8,327 bases of DNA from Vulcanimicrobiia bacterium (lineage in GTDB: Bacteria > Eremiobacterota > Eremiobacteria > Baltobacterales > Baltobacteraceae). How positions within the stretch are numbered: position 1 is the stretch's first letter; each line of letters starts with the position of its first letter. This document shows, one piece after another, positions 1-6,055 of this stretch. The stretch is taken from the NCBI GenBank assembly GCA_024281135.1, contig JAMXLG010000290.1:1-8327 (forward strand), in the 5' to 3' direction. The position numbers and the translations under genes were made by a program. A model generated the notes under the pieces. That model did no database searches, had not been told where the DNA came from, and was given only the letters and a program-made list of their open reading frames with translations.

Positions 1-1221
1 CTTGTCAACGAGCGAGGTAAGCAAATCCAAGACATCCCACGACTGCAACTGCTCGTCGGCACAGACGGCGGTCGCCCCGTCAAGCGTCCATCCGCCGCTG
101 AATACCGCAACCCTTCGCAAGAGTGCCTGCTCGGACGTTGTAAGAAGATCGTAGCTCCAATCGATCAGCGCTCGCATCGTTTGGTGGCGCGGTAATGCAC
201 TGCGATCCCCCACGGTGAGAACGCGGAAGCGCTCGTCGAGACTTCGTGCGAGTTGTCGCGGTGAGAGCGCTTTCACCCGCGCTGCCGCCAGTTCGATGGC
301 AAGCGGTATCCCATCGAGCCGCCGGCAGATGTCCACAACATGCGGCACGCTCTCAACGGTCAAACTAAAGCGGTTGTCTGCGGAGACTGCGCGTTCGCTG
401 AAAAGCCGCGTGGCCCCGTACTGCGACATCTCATCTGCGGTTAGCAACTCTGCGGCTGAAGGAACGGGAAGAGACGGCATGCGATATGTCTGCTCACCCG
501 CGATTCTCAAGCTCTCTCGACTGGTAGCCAGGATGCGGACATCGCGACAATCAAGTAAAATCGCAGAAGCTACACGACGTGCTTCGTCAATCACGTGTTC
601 GCAGTTGTCGAGGATGAGAAGTAAGTGTTTGCGTTTGAGATATGCAAGCAACCTCTCGAGCATCGGACGATTCGGCGGCTCTTGTACCCTCAGTATGCGT
701 GCAATAACGCTGGTGACCAGCACCGCATCGGAGACGCGCGCGAGTTCACCAAACCAAACGCCGTCGGGGAACCCGTCGAGCATCTCAGCGGCAACCTCAA
801 TCGCGCACCGCGTCTTGCCGGCTCCGCCCGTCCCAATCACCGTGACAAGCCGACACGACTGAAGCAGTTCTTTGATCTCCGGCACCTCAGTCTCTCGGTC
901 CACAAAGGACGTGAGTTGTGGCGGGAGATTGTTCGGCAGAGCCTCGCCCGGCAGATTGGGGAGCGCACCTTGCCGTTGTGCATGCGGTCCACGGGCGCGA
1001 GCAACATTTGCAGCTTCTTCGATTTCGAAGCGCGTGTCGTCGCCGGGTGCGAGCGCCGCGATCAACGAGTCAAGCGTCGCTTTGTGTGGAGCACGATGCA
1101 AACCACGCTCGAGCGCGCTAATCTCATCCTTGCTGACGCCGGCGAGTTCTGCGAGATTCTCTTGAGAGAGACCAGCCTCGATGCGATGACGTTTCAACAA
1201 CCGAGCAAAGCTCTCGGCCAT
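1..1221 (-). CDS. XRE-HTH / STAND (NB-ARC-like) ATPase regulator, copy 1, C-terminus off the left edge
   Basis: The frame is open from an ATG at 1221 to the window edge, giving 407 residues with no stop. It starts MAESFARLLK, as do the two paralogs here. Seen: an XRE helix-turn-helix at about residues 5-55 (AGLSQENLAELAGVSKDEIS), a linker, then an NTPase with Walker A GTGGAGKT (130-137), Walker B LLLILDNCEH (200-209), the ATSR strand (232-235), GIPLA (304-308) and the winged-helix stretch ALIDWSYDLL (351-360). The sequence ends in SLVDK, where the family continues into a TPR domain; copy 2 is 821 aa, so about half is missing. Family knowledge: COG3903-type STAND proteins are cytoplasmic ATP-dependent switches, usually annotated as transcriptional regulators. 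Copy 1 lies 99 bp downstream of copy 2 in the same orientation, so co-transcription is possible. Another ATG at 1228 is out of frame. The physiological signal is unknown. Confidence 0.93.
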   Translation of the reverse strand, partial: MAESFARLLKRHRIEAGLSQENLAELAGVSKDEISALERGLHRAPHKATLDSLIAALAPGDDTRFEIEEAANVARARGPHAQRQGALPNLPGEALPNNLPPQLTSFVDRETEVPEIKELLQSCRLVTVIGTGGAGKTRCAIEVAAEMLDGFPDGVWFGELARVSDAVLVTSVIARILRVQEPPNRPMLERLLAYLKRKHLLLILDNCEHVIDEARRVASAILLDCRDVRILATSRESLRIAGEQTYRMPSLPVPSAAELLTADEMSQYGATRLFSERAVSADNRFSLTVESVPHVVDICRRLDGIPLAIELAAARVKALSPRQLARSLDERFRVLTVGDRSALPRHQTMRALIDWSYDLLTTSEQALLRRVAVFSGGWTLDGATAVCADEQLQSWDVLDLLTSLVDK

Positions 1222-1260
1222 AATCCATGATCGCTTCGTCAGGCTGAAGTCGGGACCTGC
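1222..1260 (-). promoter_or_regulatory. Duplicated 5' leader of regulator copy 1
   Basis: Read on the minus strand, this segment matches the leader of copy 2 at 22 of 27 aligned positions, ending in the shared word GACGAAG about 12 nt before ATG. The 20 bases next to the start match the copy 3 leader at 17 of 20. No clear AGGAGG-type ribosome site is present; GACGAAG may act as a weak one. The rest of the 99-bp gap up to the copy 2 stop shows no convincing terminator or promoter. The function is inferred only from conservation. Confidence 0.5.
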
Positions 1261-1320
1261 GGCGGCATCACGCTCGTCGCAAAGCGAGATTACGACATCA
1301 ATTGAATGTTGAAACTCGAA

Positions 1321-3786
1321 CTAGATCAGCATCGCTGCAGCGACGGCGTGATCTTCACTCCAAGTGGTGCCTTCGGCCATGAGTTTCGATAACTCATTTT
1401 CGCCGAGCGCATCGCGGAGTGCGGGAATCATTGCATCGTACTCTTGCTGCTCGGTGTAGTCGCGGATTACTTCGAGCGCTACAAGACTCGCGTTGACGTA
1501 ACCGAGGATGCGCGCCGCCCGACGACGGTCTTCGACGACCGGTGCATCGGCGTTCAGGCGCAACGCGGCAATGGCCGCCAAATGCTGCAGCGTCCAGGCG
1601 ATACCTTCGCAATATTCCGTGTCGAGCACGTACGAGAGCGCATCTCGCGCCGCAGTGCGCGCTTCATCGTACCGGCCCAACGCCACAAGATAGGCCGACA
1701 TGTTGAATCCGGCAAGAGCAATGGCGAGGGTTTCACCGAACACACGGAAGACCGCAAGCGCTTCGTCGGCGAGCCGCACTGCCTCGGCCGCATCTCCGGC
1801 GAGAAACTCCGTCTCGGCAAGATTCGTCGCAATAATTGCGGCGTATTGCTCCGCGTCGACTGCGCGCGCGACTTCCAACGCCTCGCGATAGTGTTGTCGC
1901 GCCACGGACACATCCCCGACGAACTTACGCGCGGCTCCCAAGCCCCGCAGCGCGAAGATGACCGATCCATGGGCGCCAAGTGACCGTGCTGCTTCCAAGG
2001 CCCGCCCAAGCAGCGTCTCCCCCTCTGCAATGTTGCCGAGGAAGACCAGCGCCCGGCCGATCTGCCCCTCCGCCGCAATGACACCGCGCCGATCGGCAAG
2101 CTTGCGATAGCGCGCCAACGCTCGCTCCGCCGCGGCAAGGCACACTTTGTGCTGGCAGTGCACCGTCGCCGATGAGGCCTCGGCGAGATCCAACGCGGCG
2201 AGGACTGCGTCAGGTGTATCTGCCGTGACCCGCTGCTGCGCGACCTGCACCCAGCGTCGCCCTTCGCCTGGGGCGAAGGACCACCACACTCGGCGCAGCA
2301 CGCCCACCAGGCGTTCCCCGAGTAGCACGTCACCGCGCGCGCCGAACGCCCAGCAAAGCGCCGTTCGAAAATTCTCCAGCTCCGGCTGGACCTGAGCAAA
2401 CCATGCGCGATAAGGCATAGTCTCCCAGGCGTCGTGGAGCTGCTCCGCCAGTCTAAGAAACGCACTTGCATGCGCCTGCGCGATCGTCTCCTCGTCGCCG
2501 GCGTCGCGGAGTTTCTCGCGTGCGTACTGTTGCGTTGACGCCAAGAGCCGATAGCGCGTTCCGCTCCCCACCGCTTCCGTTTGCACGAGCGATTTGTCCA
2601 CGAGCGAGGAGAGCAAATCGAGCACCACAATCTCGTCCGTCGCGCCCTCACTGCACACTTCCGCAGCGATCTCCAACGTGAACCCACCCGCGAAGATCGA
2701 GAGCTTTCGAAGCAGTGCACGTTCGCCGTCGGAGAGCAGATCGTAGCTCCAATCGATCAGCGCCCGCATCGTCTGGTGGCGAGGTAGTGCGCTTCGATCC
2801 CCCGCAGTGAGCACGCGGAAGCGATCGTCGAGACTTTGTGCGAGTTGCCGCGGCGAGAGCGCTTTCACCTGCGCCGCTGCCAGTTCGATGGCAAGCGGTA
2901 TTCCGTCGAGCCGCCGGCAGATGTCAACAACGTGCGGTGCAGTCTCAACAGTTATGATAAAGCGGTTGTCGGCGGAGACTGCCCTATCGCTGAAAAGACG
3001 CGTGGCGCCGTACCGCGACATCTCATCCGCGCTTAACAACTCTGAGGCTGACGGTATGGGAAGAGACGGCATGCGATACGCCTGCTCACCCGCGATTCTC
3101 AAGCTCTGACGACTGGTAGCCAGGATGCGGACACCCGGGGAAATGCGTAGAATCGCAGCAGCTATACGACTCGCTTCATCTATCAGATGCTCGCAGTTGT
3201 CGAGGATAAGGAGCAAACGCTTGCGCTTGAGAGACGCAAGCAATGTGTCGAGCATCGGACGATTTGGCGCCTCTTGTACTCCCAGGGTGCGTGCGATGAC
3301 GGCAGTGACCAGTGTGGGATCCGAGATCGGCGCAAGTTCGGCAAGCCAAACACCATCGCTGAAACCGTCGAGTATCTGCGCGCCGATCTGCACGGCGCAG
3401 CGGGACTTTCCGACACCGCCCGTTCCAACCAAGGTGACAAGCCGATTCGACTGAAGCTTTTCTTTGATCTCCGCTACCACGTTCTCGCGGTCCACAAAGG
3501 ACGTGAGTTGCGCCGGGAGATTGCTCGGCAGAGCGTCCCGCTGCGCTTGAGGTCCGCGGGCGCGAGCAAGCTTTGCGGCTTCTTCCACCTCGAGCCGCAC
3601 GTCATCGTCTACCGCGAGCGCCGCGATCAGGAGGTCGAGCGTCGCTTTATGCGGAGCACGATGCAAACCACGCTCGAGCGCGCTGATCTCATCCTTGCTG
3701 ACGCCGGCGAGTTCGGCGAGATTTTCTTGAGAGAGACCAGCTTCGATGCGATGACGTTTCAGCAACCGAGCAAAGCTCTCGGCCAT
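1321..3786 (-). CDS. XRE-HTH / STAND (NB-ARC-like) ATPase / TPR regulator, copy 2, complete
   Basis: Complete gene of 821 residues. ATG GCC is duplicated at the front (ATGs at 3792 and 3786); 3786 is chosen because it gives the MAESF start of both paralogs. Seen in order: XRE helix-turn-helix (about 5-55); STAND NTPase with Walker A GTGGVGKS (121-128), Walker B LLLILDNCEH (191-200), ATSR (223-226) and GIPLA (295-299); winged-helix region (about 340-420); and TPR-like helices (about 540-745). Five successive units carry an Ala-Leu pair exactly 40 residues apart (556, 596, 636, 676, 716). The tail (about 755-821, with ARILGYV, RDALGENEL, and a W..DHAVAAA end) matches the usual C-terminus of COG3903 predicted ATPases as I recall it. 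Inferred role: ATP-gated cytoplasmic transcription factor whose TPR solenoid senses a ligand or partner. It is divergent from the 55-aa membrane protein gene (62-bp gap) and followed by paralog copy 1. Target genes are unknown. Confidence 0.95.
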   Translation of the reverse strand: MAESFARLLKRHRIEAGLSQENLAELAGVSKDEISALERGLHRAPHKATLDLLIAALAVDDDVRLEVEEAAKLARARGPQAQRDALPSNLPAQLTSFVDRENVVAEIKEKLQSNRLVTLVGTGGVGKSRCAVQIGAQILDGFSDGVWLAELAPISDPTLVTAVIARTLGVQEAPNRPMLDTLLASLKRKRLLLILDNCEHLIDEASRIAAAILRISPGVRILATSRQSLRIAGEQAYRMPSLPIPSASELLSADEMSRYGATRLFSDRAVSADNRFIITVETAPHVVDICRRLDGIPLAIELAAAQVKALSPRQLAQSLDDRFRVLTAGDRSALPRHQTMRALIDWSYDLLSDGERALLRKLSIFAGGFTLEIAAEVCSEGATDEIVVLDLLSSLVDKSLVQTEAVGSGTRYRLLASTQQYAREKLRDAGDEETIAQAHASAFLRLAEQLHDAWETMPYRAWFAQVQPELENFRTALCWAFGARGDVLLGERLVGVLRRVWWSFAPGEGRRWVQVAQQRVTADTPDAVLAALDLAEASSATVHCQHKVCLAAAERALARYRKLADRRGVIAAEGQIGRALVFLGNIAEGETLLGRALEAARSLGAHGSVIFALRGLGAARKFVGDVSVARQHYREALEVARAVDAEQYAAIIATNLAETEFLAGDAAEAVRLADEALAVFRVFGETLAIALAGFNMSAYLVALGRYDEARTAARDALSYVLDTEYCEGIAWTLQHLAAIAALRLNADAPVVEDRRRAARILGYVNASLVALEVIRDYTEQQEYDAMIPALRDALGENELSKLMAEGTTWSEDHAVAAAMLI

Positions 3787-3824
3787 GGCCATAACGGCTT
3801 CGTCGGGCTGAGGCCGGAGCCTGC
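3787..3824 (-). promoter_or_regulatory. Duplicated 5' leader of regulator copy 2, in a divergent intergenic gap
   Basis: On the minus strand this is the counterpart of the copy 1 leader, with GCAGG at its far end and GACGAAG about 11 nt before the start. It fills most of the 62-bp gap to the plus-strand gene at 3849, so any divergent promoters must lie within this gap or inside the genes. I see no convincing -35/-10 pair. The leader is one base shorter than in copies 1 and 3, so it is not conserved as an in-frame protein extension. Confidence 0.5.
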
Positions 3825-3848
3825 GCCGACGTACCGAAGCGTATTGAG

Positions 3849-4016
3849 ATGAGCGTACGAATAGCTGTGGTGCTCTATCTGGTGGCGATGATAGTCATCA
3901 TATTCGCCGTAGATGTCGCGTTCTTTAGAAACCGATTCTTAGAACGGCTTATTGCAAACGTCGGCATTGTCTTGGTGTTCGCAGCTTTTTACTTGAGATT
4001 CCTCAGACATCCGTGA
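3849..4016 (+). CDS. Small two-helix membrane protein, 55 aa
   Basis: An ATG at 3849 opens a 55-codon frame ending at TGA 4014-4016. The product has two hydrophobic segments, residues about 5-26 (IAVVLYLVAMIVIIFAVDVA) and about 35-51 (IANVGIVLVFAAFYLRF). A short basic loop (RNRFLER, 27-33) separates them and the tail is basic (LRFLRHP). By the positive-inside rule the loop suits the cytoplasmic side, but the tail is also basic, so topology is uncertain. The stop overlaps the GTG start of the reductase gene as GTGA (4013-4016), the usual sign of translational coupling, which makes a real gene likely despite its length. A weak GAAG at 3836-3839 is the only ribosome-site candidate. I do not recognise a named family. 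It could be a partner or anchor for the reductase, but that is speculation. Confidence 0.72.
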   Translation: MSVRIAVVLYLVAMIVIIFAVDVAFFRNRFLERLIANVGIVLVFAAFYLRFLRHP

Positions 4017-4573
4017 CGAAGCTGACCTACATCACTAACACGTCGCTCGATGGTTACATCGAGGACGAAACCGGTGCCTTCGATTGGGCCAATTCCGATC
4101 AAGTATTCGACTTCATCACTGAGTTGTTGCAGCCGATCGGAACCCATCTGTTGGGACGGCGACTCTACGAGACGATGGGCCCCTGGGATGCGCCGGTCAT
4201 CGACGACTATCCACCTGAACACCGCGACTTCGCCCGGGTCTGGCAGCAGGCTAAGAAGATCGTCTTTTCACGAACGTTGACAGACGCTACCACACGAAAC
4301 GCGCGTGTCGAGCGGAACTTCGACCCCGAGGCTATTCGGAAACTCAAGCGGGAATCGGAGCACGACATCATCATTGGTGGCGCCGAGCTTGCGGGACTTG
4401 CGCTCGAAGCCGATCTGGTCGACGACTGTCACCTGTTTCTCCACCCGGTGTTCGTTGGCGGCGGAAAGCCGGCATTCCGAGCCGGCTTACGACGCAATCT
4501 CGAACTCCTTGAGACACGCCGCTTCAGCACCGGCGTAATCCACGTGCACTATCGCATCCTTGCGAGGCACTGA
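4013..4573 (+). CDS. Dihydrofolate reductase family (RibD C-terminal domain) oxidoreductase
   Basis: 186 residues from a GTG start. Motifs of the RibD-C/DHFR-like family (YyaP/YwjB type) are all present in order: N-terminal strand and loop TNTSLDGYIED (8-18), LLGRRLYETM (46-55) at the nucleotide-binding position, KKIVFSRTL (81-89), and DIIIGGAELAGLALEADLVDD (118-138) leading into LFLHPVFVGGGKPAF (141-155). Family members are small cytoplasmic proteins expected to bind NAD(P)H; most have no known substrate, and real folate or riboflavin activity should not be assumed. The length is normal for the stand-alone family. The start is supported by its GTGA overlap with the upstream membrane-protein gene; no independent strong ribosome site is visible, so translation is probably coupled. 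The next gene starts 27 bp downstream, suggesting a three-gene transcript. Confidence 0.9.
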   Translation: MTKLTYITNTSLDGYIEDETGAFDWANSDQVFDFITELLQPIGTHLLGRRLYETMGPWDAPVIDDYPPEHRDFARVWQQAKKIVFSRTLTDATTRNARVERNFDPEAIRKLKRESEHDIIIGGAELAGLALEADLVDDCHLFLHPVFVGGGKPAFRAGLRRNLELLETRRFSTGVIHVHYRILARH

Positions 4574-4600
4574 AGATCTAGCGCGTCGAATTAAGCACCC

Positions 4601-5200
4601 ATGTCCGAGACTCCTGAACGCCCGCATAGAACAGGCTTCTTCTGGCTCGACCTTCTCGTCGCCATAAGCGCTGTCGTTATTTCGGTCGTCTCGCTCTTCG
4701 TCGCGCAGCGAGCTGATCGCACGCAAGAGCGTCTCCTCGCCGCAAGCACGTGGCCGTACGTTGAGTTTGGAACCAGCGATATTTTGGACAACCGCGTGTT
4801 GATTGCGCTCTCGTTGCGAAACGCAGGCGTGGGTCCGGCGCGCATCCGCTGGATGACGATCGAAGACAACGGAAAAGCCGCTGCCGATAACCGCGACTTG
4901 CTACGCGAGTGCTGCGGCTTCACGTTCGCCCCTCACCCAAAGACCATCACGGTGATCTCTAATACGGTCACGCACACGGTTCTCGTACCGCATGAAACAG
5001 TGAATTTTCTCACCGTCACGCCAACCGCGCAAAACGCGATCGCGTTCCAGAAACTCAATCGCGAACGAAACAACCTGCACGTTCGCGTCTGTTATTGTTC
5101 GGTGCTCGACGAGTGCTGGCTGCTGGATTCCACCTCGAATGATGATCCACACATTGTCGAAAACTGCAATCCGCCAAGCGGGGTACTCTTTCAAAGTTAG
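4601..5200 (+). CDS. Membrane-anchored protein of unknown function, 199 aa
   Basis: I do not recognise a family. Seen: a short polar N-terminus, one hydrophobic helix at about residues 13-35 (FFWLDLLVAISAVVISVVSL), a polar charged linker (QRADRTQERLLAAS), then about 145 residues of soluble domain starting WPYVEFG. This domain has beta-strand-like alternation (VLIALSLRNAGVGPARIRW) and six cysteines at 104, 105, 164, 166, 172 and 189. The pattern fits an anchored protein with a small beta-rich domain. Basic residues flank both ends of the helix, so the side on which the domain lies is unclear. The absence of a cleavage site and the following soluble domain favour an anchor over a secretion signal. 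It follows the reductase by 27 bp. No good ribosome site precedes the ATG. Its stop overlaps the end of the convergent hydrolase gene by four bases. Confidence 0.78.
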   Translation: MSETPERPHRTGFFWLDLLVAISAVVISVVSLFVAQRADRTQERLLAASTWPYVEFGTSDILDNRVLIALSLRNAGVGPARIRWMTIEDNGKAAADNRDLLRECCGFTFAPHPKTITVISNTVTHTVLVPHETVNFLTVTPTAQNAIAFQKLNRERNNLHVRVCYCSVLDECWLLDSTSNDDPHIVENCNPPSGVLFQS

Positions 5201-5981
5201 CGCAGAAACGACCTTACCACCGCTTCAAAGCGCTCGGGTTGGTCCCATGGAATGCCGTGACCGGCGTCTTGAATTTGTTCGATCCGGAGTTGACGATTGA
5301 TATTTTGCAGCTCTCTTGCGGTATCAAGAGAAACCACGCCCCCATCACCAATGATGAGCATAATGGGAACGTGAATGTCGCTCACCAGCTTTTGATATTC
5401 GGGGTTTGGCGGCGTCAGCACGTCAAACGCACTCATACGGGTTTGAAATGTCGCCTCGGCTAAGAGTTCGACGATCTCGGAAGAACGATGCGAGTGTCGT
5501 GCTCTTAGGTCAGCCAACACGGCAGCTTTATCTGAGTTGAGAATGCGGCGGTGCTGCTCGACGACGTCGCTGTCGCGAACGTCGCGCTGCCACTGCGGAC
5601 TAATAAACGTCGGGTCTGCTAGAATGACGCCGCTTATAACCTCGACATTTTGACACGCTACGACGGCCGCGGTCATGCCTCCCATCGAATGGCCTAGGAG
5701 AATCGGCGAAAGAAGTCCGAGCTGTTTGATAAGCGCTTCGACATCGCTTGCGTGATCCTCATATCGATATCCGTGGAGAGGTGCACTCGAGTTGCCGTGT
5801 CCCCTGGCTTCGGCATCACGACATCGAATCGATCTTCAAGGGCTCGTGCCAAGGGCGTCCAGCACGCCCCGCTCGCAGTTAACCCATGAAGCAGAACCAG
5901 CGCCGGCTTAGAGCCCCCAGTTCTTCGGTAATGTAAGTCGACACCGTTTCGTTGACAGACTCCACTCAACCAATTCGTCAC
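5197..5981 (-). pseudogene. Alpha/beta-hydrolase broken by an apparent one-base deletion
   Basis: Two minus-strand frames join into one ordinary alpha/beta-hydrolase of about 261 residues. The first part (to about 5811) reads NGVDLHYRRTGG and ALVLLHGLTASG (oxyanion-hole HG, about 32-33) up to FDVVMP. The second frame, one base away, resumes at once with ARGHGNSS, then the nucleophile elbow GHSMGG (Ser about 99), the candidate acid in IIGDGGVV (Asp about 213) and the base in DAGHGIPW (His about 242), ending at TAA 5199-5197. Adding one base after the Pro codon gives VVMP-E-ARGHG, a normal family sequence. Every other motif is intact, so this is a very recent pseudogene or a sequencing/assembly error; no slippery heptamer supports programmed shifting. 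The start is uncertain: GTG 5981 suits the family length, TTG 6026 is in frame upstream. It would be a cytoplasmic esterase, lactonase or peptidase-like enzyme; the substrate is unknown. It is divergent from the transporter. Confidence 0.82.
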
Positions 5982-6008
5982 TGTGTTCGATGTTTTTTGT
6001 CGTCCTTG

Positions 6009-6017
6009 TGATATAAT
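6009..6017 (+). promoter_or_regulatory. Extended -10 promoter element for the MFS gene
   Basis: TGATATAAT is a perfect extended -10 box (TGn followed by TATAAT at 6012-6017) and stands out in GC-rich DNA. It lies in the gap between the divergent hydrolase and the transporter, putting a start of transcription near 6023-6025 and a leader of about 30 nt before the GTG at 6056. No good -35 hexamer sits 16-18 bp upstream, which is tolerated with an extended -10. It overlaps the in-frame upstream extension of the hydrolase gene, which favours the shorter hydrolase start at 5981. Confidence 0.65.
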
Positions 6018-6044
6018 CCGCTGCAACCGGTCGGGGCCGGCGTC

Positions 6045-6048
6045 GAGG
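6045..6048 (+). promoter_or_regulatory. Ribosome binding site deciding the MFS start
   Basis: GAGG here lies 7 nt before the GTG at 6056, normal spacing. It lies only one base from the alternative in-frame TTG at 6050, which rules that start out. It is one of the few recognisable Shine-Dalgarno sites in the window. Confidence 0.6.
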
Positions 6049-6055
6049 TTTGTTT

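Noticed and set aside
215..862. 215-codon plus-strand frame, with related versions at 2807-3109 and 7727-8056 (minus)
   Set aside because: These are antisense to the STAND domains; the similarity between them follows from the paralogy of the sense genes.
1228..1247. CTTC...GAAG inverted repeat in the copy 1 leader as an operator
   Set aside because: Only a four-base arm, imperfect in copy 2 and absent in copy 3.
1554..2720. 388-codon minus-strand frame inside regulator copy 2
   Set aside because: It lies in another frame of a well-supported gene, is extremely rich in Arg and Ser and has no recognisable motif: a typical GC-rich shadow.
4901..5194. 97-codon minus-strand frame opposite the 199-aa protein
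   Set aside because: The plus-strand frame has a membrane anchor and a coherent domain; this one has neither and no matching context.
5952..5957. TTGACA as a -35 box for the MFS promoter
   Set aside because: It is a consensus hexamer but lies 54 bp from the -10 box and inside the hydrolase coding sequence.
6027..6040. CCGG-loop-CCGG hairpin in the MFS leader as a riboswitch or attenuator
   Set aside because: A four-base stem in GC-rich DNA is not significant, and no terminator or wider structure goes with it.
6050..6055. TTG at 6050 as the start of the MFS gene
   Set aside because: The GAGG site would be one base away; GTG 6056 has proper 7-nt spacing.
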